DNA from: Volutella citrinella
Lineage: Eukaryota; Ascomycota; Sordariomycetes; Hypocreales; Nectriaceae
Length of the DNA: 64,000 nucleotides
Assembly: GCA_034401135.1 (NCBI GenBank)
Contig: JAWZSP010000006.1
Span: forward strand, 806,001-870,000
Reading direction: 5' to 3'
Part shown: positions 1 through 14,309 of the stretch, one piece after another
How positions within the stretch are numbered: position 1 is the stretch's first letter
How the letters are laid out: the number at the start of each line of letters is the position of its first letter
Made by a program: the position numbers and the translations under genes
Notes under the pieces: model-generated
Seen by the model: the letters and a program-made list of their open reading frames with translations, nothing else
The model's database searches: none
Told to the model about the DNA's origin: nothing

Positions 1-180
1 CGCCCGCAATGCGAGACTAGGCCAGGCTGGGGTCCTCAGTGGTTCCCCGCTTTGATAAGCACCCCTAAGCCCCATGTCGAGTCATGGGTCCTAGCCTCAA
101 GCATTACTCAACCATCACTTCGTGTATTCTGCGTTATACCCCATCTGCAACAACGATCTGAGTCCTGGCATCACGGAGCA
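1..180. other. left-edge non-coding stretch
   Basis: This is the promoter side of the first Zn2Cys6 gene. I see no coding frame that joins a recognisable protein, and no clear core promoter element. Confidence 0.4.
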
Positions 181-2479
181 ATGTCGCGCCGCATCAAATC
201 CCGGTGTAAGCCCCTTCCATGCTACTCTTCCTTGCCTTGACTGTTCAGTCACTGACCACCAGTCCGCAGCAGGATGCCTGAGATGCAAGCAGCGGGTGAG
301 TGAATGACTAGGTGCTGGTAGCAATGCTTGATGCTGATGGAACAAACTTACGACAGAAGGTTAAGTGTGACGAGACGGTCCCCGGCTGCCAGCAGTGCGC
401 TACCAAGCACTTGAATTGTCCGGGATACCAAAGGGCAGTCAAGTGGTCGTCAAAGTACCAGAGACTGGACTCTGGCGCCCCCTCTGTGCACGCGGATGAC
501 TGGTTTGGCAAGTCGATTGAGCTAGAGGCTGCCCTCGGCGCCTTTCTAACCTCTCCCAAGACTGTCGCCATCGACTCCTGCTCCAGTGCTGAGCCGTCAC
601 CTCGCGTGGACTGGTCTTCGCCGCGCCAGGACAACCGCCCAAGCATATCCGATTCGGCTCCCTCAGTTGCCCAGCCTGAATCCGAGGCCGGGAGTACCCA
701 AGGCGGCCCGCAAGATGACAACAAGACGGCGCAAAGCGACGCCGGGAGCTCTGCGTCCATTGCTACTCCAGGCGCAGAGCTTGACTTCGCTGTCGCGATG
801 ACGGAGCATGGAGAAGACTATGGTCATCAACTAGCCGATGCTGGACTGATTGCATATCCCTTCCCGCCCGTCAATGGCCAGCTCATCCTCCCCGACTTGA
901 CCTTGGGCTTGTGCAGCTCGCCTCTGCCTCCCCTCCCCTTCGCCGAAAGCATCGAGACGTCTCTGGTCCACCACTACTTTTCTCGGATCTGCGCCATTAA
1001 CAGCTGCTACAACTCACCAAGAGACCCCCTGCGGGCGGATGTCTCGTCGCTCATGAGCAACTCGCCGCTGATATGTGGCACCATAGCCAGCATGGCGGCT
1101 GCTCACCTGAGTTGCACAGGCAACTACTCGCAGTTGAAGGCATTGGAGCAGCAGCAAGACGCAGTGGGCCAGCTCAAGAAGGAGGTCGGCATGATGATGA
1201 AGCCAAAGAGTGCAGAAACTCCATCATTAGCCCTGACCAGCCACAAAACGCATTGCGTGCCCCAGTTCGATGTCCTCTTAGGTGTCATCCTGATTGGGGT
1301 CACCTCGGTGAGTGAATATCTCTGCAGGGCCTGTAATGGTCGACTGACTGAATTTGAACATAGACTTGGTATACCCCGTCCTCCCTCGGGACATCTCATC
1401 TGACAGGTGCACGTCTTCTGTTCAAATCATACCTGGCTGCGCACGCTCAACACTCTGGCCGCTCTCCCGAGGCTGCAATCCAAGACCGGATCCCGTCTTT
1501 CCTTTTAGGCTTGATGGCTTACTGGGAATTACTAGCCTCCTTCATCATTGACCAAGACGCTTCTGCGATAAGCTACCTGGACAGCTTCTCCCAACCCCCG
1601 TTGGCTACCAAGACAAGACCTGTGACACTTAACCCATGGACAGGAGTGTCGACGCCTGCCGTGATTCTTTTTGCTAAAGTTGGCAGCCTGGTTCGCCGGC
1701 ACCGCTGGATTTCCAAGATGTCTTGCGTTAGCTTGGATCCCGGCAGTGCTGCCGCCACGTACAGACAAGAGGTCCTATCAGGGCTCCAAGGCGAAGCTGC
1801 AGAACTGAGCAGCCGTCTCTACAACCTCAATATTCCGCAGCTCGGCAAAATTGAAGAGACCCTAGACCCAAAAACTACCGTGGCCCACTTGCAGGACACG
1901 GCCGAGGCCTACCGCCTGGCCGCCATCCTGGAGCTCATCCGGACCTTTCCAGAACTGGTTCACTCCCGCGCAGAGGGCGAGAAACTTGACCAGAGCACTC
2001 ACACAGACGCATCATGTGACCCAGAGGCGCACTCCCTGCCCAAGGAGCTCGCCATTAGCATTCTGAGCATCCTGGAGTCCATACCTCCTTCTTCCGGGGC
2101 CCTGATAAGCCAGCTATTGCCATTGACCATTGCGGCTGCGTCCTTGGGACCGCTAGCCACATCATCTATTAACAGCAGCGTGCAATCTGATGCCTGCAAT
2201 GGACCCATGGAGGGTTTCAATGTTCATCTACTGAGGCGCAAACTCCGCGATGTCGGGCAGCAGCCCCACGTAATGCAGCGCTGGCGGACATTTGTGCTCG
2301 AACGGGTGGCTTGTCTGTACAGCAAGGTTGGCGTACCAAGTATACCAGTGGCAGGGAGACTAATAGAGGCTGTATGGCAGCGACTGGACTGGGAGACGGC
2401 AGTTACGCAGAACCCGGATGTTGTGGTGAACTGGCTGGATGTCATGGCGGAGAACAGATTGGAGAGTTTATTTGGTTGA
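181..2479 (+). CDS. Zn2Cys6 transcription factor (Fungal_trans_2 type)
   Basis: Likely nuclear DNA-binding regulator of 705 residues in four exons: 181-205, 270-295, 357-1307 and 1364-2479. The start was chosen because the three short introns (206-269, 296-356, 1308-1363) then join into one frame. They give a leader of MSRRIKSRSGC followed by a complete zinc binuclear cluster with cysteines spaced as in CLRCKQRKVKCDETVPGCQQC. The region around 1260-1560 (LLGVILIGVTS, then SSLGTSHLTGARLLF) matches the middle homology region of the fungal-specific factor family. A serine-rich, low-complexity linker separates the two domains, as is usual. The target is unknown. The next gene, an amine oxidase, is convergent and ends 51 bp away, so shared regulation is only a guess. 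Confidence 0.88.
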
Positions 2480-2529
2480 AATGTCTTTGCACCTCAAATT
2501 CTATATGAAACGAACTTCAAGTCCGTACT

Positions 2530-4131
2530 CTACAACTTGGCCGGGACACGCGGCTCCTGGATCAATGCCTTCTTTACGTCCCGAGCAGCCTTCACGCCCT
2601 GCTCGATAGCACCGTCTACAAAGCCTCTCCATCCGCATGCCCAGTCTGCACTCGCAAAGCTAACCAGACCTACGGGTCGCTGCAGCTCCAACAGGAACTT
2701 GCCTGCCGACTTGGGGCCCCAGCATGCCCACGTCCCCTTGGCATACGGATCGGCAACCCAGTCGTGAGTCAGGTACGCCTCAACCTGGGCGTCGGGGTAG
2801 ATGTCCCGGCGGAACTCCTGCACGATGTGTGAGTTGTCCTTGGGGTCCGTCAGCTGGCCGTTGTAGCCGAAACCGATGCAGTAAGTCGAGTCGCTCTCGT
2901 TGTTGCCCGTGCCGTTGTGGTCGCTGAAGCTGAAGAGGAAGCTCCCGGGCAGCGTCGCCTGGGCGAACCATGGTTCCTGTTTGCCTGACAGCTTGAAGTG
3001 GATCTTGGCGGCGCCGTTGATGTGGCCGGACCGAAAGGCTTCCTGTCTCAGTGGACTGAGCGGTGGGAAGAAGTCAATCGTCGACAGGACGTTACTGTTG
3101 ACACGAGAGTACGACGTTAGCAGCGACTCCAGGATAGGATGGGTACGCGGGCTCACAGGGGAATCGTGCAGATGACACGTCTTGCCGAGATGACCTTGTT
3201 GGTCTTGGTCGTGATCCTTACACGGGAGCTGGACTGCTCGATCTTGCAGATCTCCGTCTTCATGACGATGTCTCCAGCATAATCATCGAGGATAGCCTTT
3301 GCAAAACCCGTCATGCCTCCCTTGCCGAGCTTGTGCAAGCCTGCCAACTCAACTACCTGGGCAAGCGTGTGGCCACCGAGGGCATACCAGCGGAGCGCAT
3401 CGGTGAAGCCCGTCTCAGCCATAGACGCGGAGCCAAAGGTGCTAATGATGGAGGCAAAGAAGTCCTTGTCGCTCTGCAGCTCGTCCCTAATCGTGTCAAG
3501 CCGGTCTTGCACGCTGAGTCCGTCGTATTTGATCCACGGCGCGTTGGGACGCCACGGCTCGTGCGGGTAGGGCATCAACTCGCGGCTGCCGAGTCCGTCA
3601 ACAGAGAAGACTTTGCGGGCGATTCGCTCCGCGGCAAAGTCTGCAACCTGTTGGGCTTCCGGCCCGAGGGGGATGGGTTGGCCGTGCGGGGGTTTGTAGA
3701 AGACGGTCTGGGGTGCAAGCGAGCCCGACGAGGATTTAAGTCTCTCCTGCAGGCCGTATCGGCAGAGTTCAGAATAAAGATGCGGCTGGTTCCTGATGTA
3801 GTCAACAGGTTAGTGTCTAGTGAATGCAATAGTCCTAATCAACAACTGCTTACCAGTGCACCCAGGTGCCACCCATCTCGAATTCCTCCCCGAGAGCTTT
3901 CGCTGTCCATGTTCTACCGCCAATACGGTCCCGCGCTTCCACAAGTAGGACGCTGAGGCGGCCGTCTGCTGCGAGATCACGCGCCGCAGTCAGACCGGCA
4001 AACCCAGCCCCGATAACGACAACATCATACGCGTCTCGGGTATTGGGAGAGCTAGGGATGACAGCTTCGGTTTCCAGACCAGAGGCCGTGCTGGACCCAG
4101 TCCATAGGAAGCCTTCTCTGCTCTGAGGCAT
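2530..4131 (-). CDS. flavin-containing amine oxidase, probably peroxisomal
   Basis: Predicted FAD-dependent oxidase of primary or secondary amines, producing aldehyde, ammonia and H2O2. It has 492 residues in three exons: 4131-3855 (border within a base), 3792-3157 and 3094-2530. Introns are 3793 to about 3854 and 3095-3156. The N-terminal dinucleotide fold is clear (VVVIGAGFAGLTAARDL, then VEARDRIGGRT and GGTWVHW), and the family motif CTIPLNVL follows the second splice. The protein ends in AKL, a canonical peroxisomal targeting signal type 1, which fits an H2O2-producing oxidase. An in-frame extension upstream of the chosen ATG is poorly conserved-looking and was left out. The family usually has a C-terminal GxxDGAxxSG-like flavin motif; the equivalent here is WRGFVDGAIEQG. 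It is divergent from the cupin gene, sharing an 0.8 kb intergenic region. The substrate is not predictable. Confidence 0.86.
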
Positions 4132-4953
4132 GTAGAAAAAGTGTGTCGATGTTGGCGATAAAGGAGACCCGTACTGGCGGAGGCGAAGCAGTACTAGTAG
4201 CAGTTGTAGCTTGAGAGGTAGATAGCGTCTTGGGGTGCACTGCACGAGGCAGCTAGACATTGGATGAACGTTGCCGCATCTTTTATTACTGGAATCCCGT
4301 TGTTCTCGGCTCGGCAATCTTGCACCCAGGGCTCGCTCTGTATCGTGCCTGCTTCGGGCCAAATAGTGCGTGAGCGGCTGGTATAAACAAGTGACTGAAG
4401 GCGACTGCACTTTTTTGCCTAATCGGGAACAGCGGCGGAGCTCCAGATGCTGCTGGCGAAGGCTGTTTCTTAGCGCCAGCAGATGCCTGTCAGTGGCTTA
4501 TCTTGCATCCCCAGGCCTCCATGCTTGACCCCCGCCGAGTTATCCGTGCAGAGTCCCCGGCTGGAAACCCGACAGTACCTCCAATACGGTAATTGTGCTG
4601 CCCCTCTTCAGAGTCCCTCATTTTCTCCGTTGACTGTGGCGGCTGCCACTTTCTGGCTTTGTGCCCCGGGATAACGCTCCGTCTTGTTGTTGCCAGCCGA
4701 GAATCTACGTTTGCTCTGCTTGGTGGCCTACTCGGATGTCTTTACCACTTCCAGGGGAGAGCGCACTTGTCTTCTAAGATTTCCCCGCACTTTTCGTCCC
4801 AGCAATCGGTCCTGGCTCCTCCATCCGGAAATCCCGGGCGGGTTCCGATGTCGAATCCACAAACGATCCGATCGGTATCGCTTCCAATATAACCCCGCCT
4901 CTTGCTCACTCCTGGCCTTGGATCATCAAAGTCATCATTCAACAGCATTGACA
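4132..4953. promoter_or_regulatory. divergent intergenic region, amine oxidase / cupin
   Basis: Shared upstream region of two divergently transcribed genes. A TATAA overlapping a CCAAT lies at 4884-4892, about 62 bp before the cupin ATG. The stretch before that is pyrimidine-rich. No other gene was seen. Confidence 0.35.
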
Positions 4954-5646
4954 ATGGTAAAAGTCACAGCATACCATCTCATCCCAACGGATCTCATCCC
5001 CAACTCCCCGCGGCCTTTGCTACACTACAAAAATGCCCTGACCAAGCAAAGGAACGAAGAGCATCGTGATCCGGTCGCGTGCTGGAAGATGTTTACCGCC
5101 AACCAGTGGCGCGTTTCGTGGATCTTTCGCTACGGCGATACTCAGTTATCGCATTACCACTCGCGGGCACATGAGTGCATGGCCGTGCTATCCGGAACCG
5201 CCACAGTCCGCTTCGGCGTTGCAGACACGTCCGAGCACCTCCAGGAGAACTCGTACGGGTCTGCGTTTGAAGATGGGGGAGTTGAGCTCACAGCCGAGGC
5301 TGGCGATGTGTTTGTCATCCCAGCTGGAGTCGCTCATAAGACATACAAATGCCGCCCCGAAGCCGAGTTCAAGCTGCTCAGCCCTGGCAAAGGGCGTGGG
5401 ATTGAGGCAGACGACGTGGAAAAGGCGCTCGACAACATCGAGTTATCCGGATTCACGATGATGGGATGCTACACGGGAGGCGATTGGGACTTTGTCAAGA
5501 GTGGTGGCGACTATGAAACGCCTTGGTCGGTTCCGAAACCCATGCTTGATCCTGTGTTTGGTGAATCAAAGGAGGGCGTACACAAGTACTGGCGAGGAGG
5601 CAACGCCAAGGAAAACTCTGAGATTGTGAATGTATCCTGCAATTGA
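4954..5646 (+). CDS. cupin-domain protein (YjlB-like)
   Basis: Single-exon protein of 230 residues with one RmlC-type cupin barrel. Cupin motif 1 is visible as HYHSRAHECMAVLSG, carrying the His and Glu ligands. Motif 2 is GDVFVIPAGVAHKTY. These are the usual metal-binding residues. The start was placed at the ATG that begins MVKVTAYHLIP, because the longer frame upstream looks like 5' untranslated sequence and contains the TATA/CCAAT element. Relatives (bacterial YjlB-like proteins and many fungal homologues) have no firmly assigned reaction, so neither substrate nor pathway is claimed. It lies head-to-head with the flavin amine oxidase. Confidence 0.85.
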   Translation: MVKVTAYHLIPTDLIPNSPRPLLHYKNALTKQRNEEHRDPVACWKMFTANQWRVSWIFRYGDTQLSHYHSRAHECMAVLSGTATVRFGVADTSEHLQENSYGSAFEDGGVELTAEAGDVFVIPAGVAHKTYKCRPEAEFKLLSPGKGRGIEADDVEKALDNIELSGFTMMGCYTGGDWDFVKSGGDYETPWSVPKPMLDPVFGESKEGVHKYWRGGNAKENSEIVNVSCN

Positions 5647-5815
5647 TCAGGCCTTGGCATGAACCATTTCTAGGCTGGTGGTGGCGGAAAGTCCTGGGTC
5701 AAGTCAAGAGACAACATTAAATGCTAGCAGCTGTCACAGGTATGACAATGGAAAGATCGCAACAGGCTCAACGCATCAATTGTGTCTCCTCAAGAATGTA
5801 AATATATATACGTAA

Positions 5816-8434
<2,619 letters not shown>

Positions 8435-8743
8435 GATGAATGGCGTCGAAGTGGTTGGTGAGGACGACCTTGGGAGCGAGTTGCTTGAGAGAGGAGGGCC
8501 AAGCTGGGTTCGCAATCTGGAAGAAGTGGGACGCTGGGTCAATTTATCGACGATTTGCCAGTGATCAACATGCAGGCGTCATCTGCTCCCGCATGTCGGC
8601 CGTATTATTAGCACGGAAGCAAACACGTTGTGGTACAAATCACACGAGGAGGCTCCAAGACAGGGGCGGACCCGGTCGTGTGCGTTTAGATGTAACATGT
8701 CAGCGGAGCAACGGACGGGGCGCGAGCTTCTGTCGGTGTGCGC

Positions 8744-8790
8744 CGTGCAGTGCAATGCAGTGCAGTGAGTGAGTGCGAGAGTGCAGTGCG
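8744..8790. repeat. pentanucleotide repeat, GTGCA-type
   Basis: Imperfect five-base periodicity, units of the form GCAGT/GCAAT, interrupted by GAGT. It lies about 310 bp upstream of the katG2 start codon. Confidence 0.6.
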
Positions 8791-9044
8791 TCTGTAGTAT
8801 CCGTCCAAAGTGGGTAAGATTGCTGAGTTATGCATGAGGAATCACAGTTGTTTCGCCAAGATGGGTGTGCCTTGGCATCACAATTGGCCGAGGCGTCATT
8901 GGTGCGTGCGACGTTTGAGGAAGATTAAGTCCGGACCTTTTCCCCACGCAGGCCACTCCCGAGGCCGCAGGCAAACCTTGTTTGCTGTGTTCCTGGTTCC
9001 CTCTCTCGGGGGTCCTGTCGATGAACCGTAATGATCAGCCCGGC

Positions 9045-9087
9045 CCTGTGCTGTGCTGCGCTGTGCCATGCCATGCCATGCCGTGCG
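9045..9087. repeat. pentanucleotide repeat, TGTGC/CATGC
   Basis: About eight consecutive five-base units, first TGTGC or TGCGC, then CATGC three times and CGTGC. It has the same period as the patch 300 bp to the left. Confidence 0.65.
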
Positions 9088-9334
9088 GGGACTGGATTCG
9101 TATCCGAGCTTCCTCTCCCGTCCAACGCAATTGCGCCTCGACTGCGACCGGGAGTCCGACTGGCTTACGAAGCAAGGCTGGGCTAGGCGGAGAGATTTAA
9201 GCGCTGACGACTGACCAACACACTTGCTCCGTTTGGTTCCTCCACAGCCTGCGAGCCGGGATGTCGGTTGTACAGGGGCCCAGCCATTTGCCGTCGGGGC
9301 GCCCTGTATGGTCGGACACGGTCTCGGCGGGAAT

Positions 9335-9432
9335 CCCATTGGGGAGATAGACCCATTGAGGAGACAGACCCGTCACAATAACACAAACCCATTGTGGGAG
9401 GCCGGCAGAGCAGCTAGACACCCATTGGGGAG
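9335..9432. repeat. four direct copies of CCCATTGNGGAG
   Basis: Copies begin at 9335, 9352, 9388 and 9421; copies one and four are identical over CCCATTGGGGAG. Each core reads as a reverse CCAAT-like box, and CCCATTGGG is nearly palindromic. They lie about 0.9-1.0 kb upstream of katG2. Confidence 0.6.
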
Positions 9433-12400
9433 GTGGACAATTGTGGTCCCACGCGGCGAGCATGCAGCCCGAGCGCTATATTTAGCCCCCGGGCGGCGCG
9501 TTGCCAGGCCTCAAGCGTCCATTGCCTGCATCGCAGTCACATCACAAGCCCCCCGCGGTGCGTGGGTGGCCTGACGATGTGCTCGAGATGCCCATTCTCG
9601 CGCCTTGGCAGAGACCACTTGTCGATTGATCCCCGCTGCGCGATTTCTTCAGGACTGCGAAGCACCCAACAATAGAAACAATGGTAGCCTTGGCCTTCAC
9701 GCCTCCCCATGGCGGCGAGTGTGATGACGACGGTAGACAGGGTAGCCGTGAGGGGAAGGCTGAGAGGGGACTCGGTGGAGGGTCCATCTCCACCCACGAT
9801 GCCCAGCAATCCCCAGGGGCCCCCTTGCATCCCGGTTCCATCTTGTTTTGCCGACAAGATCCGCAAATGACGAAGCATTACCCTGGCTTGCCTGACCATT
9901 CTGGGGCCTTGGATTCCTCATCCTCACCGTGGGCGCCGCGGCAACTCCCCAACAGCCTCAGGCAATCATATCCACAGTCCACACCACGTCCTGGTATCCT
10001 CTAAATTTAACTTTAATCACCTTAATCATCCCATTTTCCGTGTGATTGATGCTGTATCGTGCATACTACCCATACCTAGGCTATGGAATCATCTTTTTGA
10101 GGCCAATTGAATAGTCAAATACTGACCGCGGCGAGCCTAATCAGGGTGCCAGCGTGGCTGGCTGACGACGATGACAGGGGATATGGTCGGTTGTGTGCTG
10201 TGCAAATAATCCTGGGAGCTGCAAATTACTCTGACGACTTGGACAATAAGCGCCGATTACCCCAGGCTGTGTATAAGTCGACCGGGTAGCTCTATCTTGG
10301 CAGGACTTGTCGCCTGATCAGCCAGCGAACAGTTGGGGGCCGGTCCCAACATTCGACGAACCCGCAGCTCAGATGCAGGATTCGTTTGGGCGAAAGACAC
10401 GCATTTGAGACGGGCACTCCGCTTTTTTCCCTTATCTGTGTCTTGGAGACTCACAGGAAGCCACATGGCTCAGCTGCAAATTGGCAATCTCCGTACCAAC
10501 GCGCGGTACAATGCGCCGCACGGCAGGGCAATTCCACGACCGCAACGTCGGCGACATGCATGTCTTGGTCACGGCACGGAAGCCGAATCGAATGGTCCAG
10601 AAGCGAGGGGTAAATGATATAAGCAAATGATGTCGAGTGCTCTTGCTTCTTATTGATTCGAGGCTTTCAATAGTTCCCTCGCTATATGCGGGCCGTGTTT
10701 CAAGATCAGCCCTCTCCGTCGCCCATCGGACTGCCACCTCTCGGTCAAGGTCAGCTTATTAGCCGACCTTCTATTGGTGCCAAAGCTGATATGTTGAATT
10801 TGCAGTCAAGACGGCAGCCGAAAATCCAGAGTTGTCGCTCAGCTACCGTTGAGTTGTCTCACCCTTGCCGCCGTGGTTTACACCACATCACTAGTTGCCT
10901 GGTTTATGCTAAAGAGGCAATCAACTGCTGTTAGTATGTTACTATGCCGCAAGATTACCCTGGGGCAGCAGAAGGAGTTGCATGCCCGGGACGAGACGAC
11001 CCGGTTGCACATATGGGGCGTCGGCGGAACTAACCCTGCTGATAATGTTTCAAGTATTGTGCTATAGGCACTGGCAGTGTGAAGTGCGTTTGTGCACTGA
11101 ATCTCGCTGTACCCGCTATGAACAACCCTCTTCTTCATTGACAGCGACAATGAACTTGACACTTTTGCGACTATTCATGCGACCTGAGATTCACTAATTC
11201 TTTAACGTTGCTTCACATCACATGGGTCGCAGACTCGCAGGCTTCCGAACAGGAAGGTCGTCGCGCGCGCTAGGCTCAGCTAGTCTGTGCATGTTTGATC
11301 GGCAAAATGCAATTTGCTGGGATGTGCGTGTTGTGACAAACACTTCGTGCCGCGGCTAGATGATGCCGCGATGCGTGATTTTCATTTGGTCGACGTCGAC
11401 AGCAGCTGTAAATGGCTAGGATACATCACGTGAACTATTGTATGACCCTGAGGCCACATTCTACGTCACTCTCACGGGTGTAAGCCTCCAAATCAGCCAG
11501 GATCTGTTGTCCGATTGCGGAATCATCTGCCTCCTATGGTTATAGAGAGCAGGTGATCCCAAGCTGGTGAGCAGACCTTGAGAGCTCATTGCGCTTATAA
11601 CGCTCTCTTACCTGGCAAGCCTACCTTACTGGGCTTACAGTGGCCAGCCTTCCAGGCTCCGGCTCCCAAATGAACATTCACGAGCCTCGAGTACCACCAC
11701 ACATTTTCAATTCCATATCTCGATCCAATTGTGCTCTACGAGAGCGCTTATGAACAGTGACGTGCCCAATGCAGTCTTGCTATCTGTACGTGAGTAGAGG
11801 ACACGCATTCCAAAGTGTGTGGTCGTTTGCCAACAGCGGCAACTCGGGTTATCCGATACATCAGAAGAGGTCATCTAGCTGCTGAAGCCAGTATGAAGGT
11901 GAACGTCTCCCCCGCTTTGGGAAACCAGATCGATTGGCCGCGACCCGAGAAGAATTTCCTTGGTTCTCAGGTTGGCCAAAGAACTTGGTCGTGTACCTTT
12001 CAGATTAGTTGGTGTTTCACGGCAGGGAGTGATACGAGCGATGCACAATAATGATCTAAATACGGCATTGAATGCATGGTCCCTGCAGCTCCGCGTCATG
12101 TGCTTCTTGCTCATGCCCGATGGGAATGTTGCCATCCGTTACACACCTGCATCATGGGGTCGAATGCATGGTAGCCCAACACCATTGCCCTACGTGATGT
12201 GGCTGCGACACGGATCTCGGATTCCTAGCCGCATATGGTTGGCTGACTGCACGACCTTTTCCGATTGGCGGTAGTAAGGACGGTCCCTGTTGAACGCATC
12301 CCATTATTTGTCAGGTCTGGCGCGAGCCGTCGACTGTCAGGCAATTGCATCTCATAGTTCTGCGAAAACTTGGCGATGCAGCATGCATCCTCTCTTGTGG

Positions 12401-12537
12401 GGAAGCGCGCCAATTGGAGAAATTGCTGAGTATGCCCTCCTCGGCCGATCACACTCCGAACTACCCAAGACAGCTAAAGGACCCGCGACTCCATAGCCGC
12501 GCCAGACATGAAGGCTCTACACAACCTGCCATCGTAC

Positions 12538-12544
12538 TATAAAA
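12538..12544 (+). promoter_or_regulatory. TATA box candidate of the GH43 gene
   Basis: TATAAAA, 141 bp before the GH43 ATG. This would place transcription start near 12570 and give a 5' leader of about 110 bases. Confidence 0.45.
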
Positions 12545-12684
12545 ATGCTGAAACTAGTAAATGATCAACCTCGTAACATCCATCTTTGTTACTACTAGCT
12601 TTGCATTAAAGGCTCAACACTCTCTTTCCGCATGTTGCTGATGCAATCCCGCATTTCCCATCGACCAAGCAACTTGTCGTGACC

Positions 12685-13755
12685 ATGAAAAGCGTTATTC
12701 TCATCCTGGCTTCCATCGGAATCGCCTTGGCGCAGAGTAATTACGTAGGGTACTTGATCTCGACCTTCAGTGACCCTACACCACAGGTCCAATGGCACCT
12801 ATCCCGGGGCAACAATCCCGCAAGTTTCCGATTTCTAAATGGCGGATCGCCTGTTTTGCAGTCGACAGTGGGTACTCGTGGCGTGCGCGACATCTTTCTG
12901 ACGACCAACTCGGCAAGATCTGAGTACTTTGTTATCGCAACAGGCAAGGTCCTCCATGACAAAGAGGAGATCACGTCTAATACGAGATAGATTTGGATAT
13001 CAATGCGCCCGGGTTCAACTGGGATATTGCAACGCGCCATGGAAGTCGAGGCCTCGTTGTCTGGTCGTCAAAGGACATGATAAACTGGTCAAAACCCGCA
13101 TTGAGAATGTATGTGGTTGCTGATCCATCATTCAATGCGTAGATCTTCTGACTTTGGTAGCGTCGAGTCCGAGAGCGCCGGCATGGCATGGGCCCCTTCG
13201 GTAATCTGGGACGAGAAATCACAGCAATACTATGTTTTCTGGGCCTCGCGACACTATGCTACCTCTGACACGGGCCACACTGGGGTCGCCAATCTCGACC
13301 GCATCCGCTATGCGACAACGAAAGACTTTGTCACCTTTTCCGCCCCGAAGGACTACCACGCCCCTGCCGGTACACCAATCATTGACCAGGAGTTCCAGAA
13401 CCTCGGCAAACCGGGACACTACGTTCGGTTCCTCAAGAATGAGACGGTGAACAAGATGTATCAAGAACACACAACCGGAGGCATATTCGGCACCTGGTCA
13501 CGCGTCCCTGGGTATGTTCGCCCCGAGTCGCCGCTAGAAGGGGCTGCTTCCTACGAGGACAACAAGGTTCCCGGAAAATACTACCTACTCTTGGATAACT
13601 ACCAGGAATATGTTCCGTTTACTACCTCAAACATCTTGTCCCCGAATTGGCAGCCACTAGGCATCTCGGGCTTCCCAAGAAGCCTCAAGCACGGATGTGT
13701 CACACCACTTACGCAGAAGGAATACGATTCAATTTCTGCTCGTTATCCAGAATAA
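12685..13755 (+). CDS. secreted glycoside hydrolase, GH43-like
   Basis: Predicted extracellular enzyme of 323 residues acting on arabinose- or xylose-containing glycans. Exons are 12685-12943, 12991-13108 and 13161-13755. The N-terminus [17 protein letters not shown] is a signal peptide. Sequence typical of the five-bladed GH43 fold includes [23 protein letters not shown] and [11 protein letters not shown]. The first intron (12944-12990) must use a GC donor (CAG|GCAAGG): the only nearby GT donor gives the wrong frame, while the GC splice restores the expected IATDLDI. The second intron (13109-13160) is normal. The family has many activities, so arabinosidase, xylosidase or arabinanase cannot be chosen. 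It opens a carbohydrate-related block with two regulators and a sugar symporter. Confidence 0.8.
12944..12990 (+). other. GC-AG intron in the GH43-like gene
   Basis: 47 bp intron with donor GCAAGG, branch-like TCTAATAC and acceptor ATAG. It follows the known pattern that GC donors are preceded by AG and otherwise match the consensus closely. Confidence 0.7.
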
Positions 13756-14309
13756 GGAAGCGAATTCTCTTGTATCGTTGTGCATTAGCCGAAGTACGGT
13801 TCACCAAGTCGTTCATCGGTGTTGCTAGCGAGATAGGGTAGCTCGGAGAAAATGAGTGTCGATGAAAACATGTAGGAGGATAGTATTTGCTCGGGAGCAA
13901 TAGTCTATGATTGAACACTTTGTGCCTTGACTATTCCCGAAGCGAGGGGCATCAACACTACCCGGTAGCTGCGGCCCTCGGCCGGCAACGAAGTGCCGGG
14001 CCCAATAGCAAAAGGAAACATTGAAATCAGCATTTAGTGGTTAATGGCTTATTTTTTATTGGCCACGGCTGTCATCATAAGTTGTTGGCGGATCCGTTTG
14101 CTCTCCCGGCTCCGTGGCGGCGTCATCTCACCTCCCTATTTTCACGTGCACGCTTCCCAGCCCCTTGTCCGTTCCGTTGCCTCAATGACCCCAAAGTCAG
14201 GAAACATACACTGACTCAGTATAGAGTTGATCTCCAAGTCCTGGTAATCGGCACTATCTAGCTAGTTAGTCTCGATGGATAATGGTAGGTTGCTGCCATG
14301 CGGACGAAC
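13756..14309. other. intergenic, convergent gene ends
   Basis: Lies between the 3' ends of the GH43-like gene and the next regulator. Nothing recognisable is present. Confidence 0.4.

Larger units (their letters stand above)
8435..12684. other. 4.2 kb gene-free region
   Basis: No frame here joins into a plausible protein, and no tRNA-like structure or transposase remnant was recognised. It holds two five-base repeat patches and a CCCATTG direct repeat (listed separately). The right part, from about 10.0 kb on, looks more AT-rich than the left. Confidence 0.5.

Noticed and set aside
9197..9463. Minus-strand frame with repeated PQWV residues
   Set aside because: The repetition comes from the CCCATTG DNA repeat; no start context, splice partner or domain.
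10000..12600. RIP-degraded transposon
   Set aside because: AT content is only modestly raised, and I found no terminal repeats or transposase remnants.
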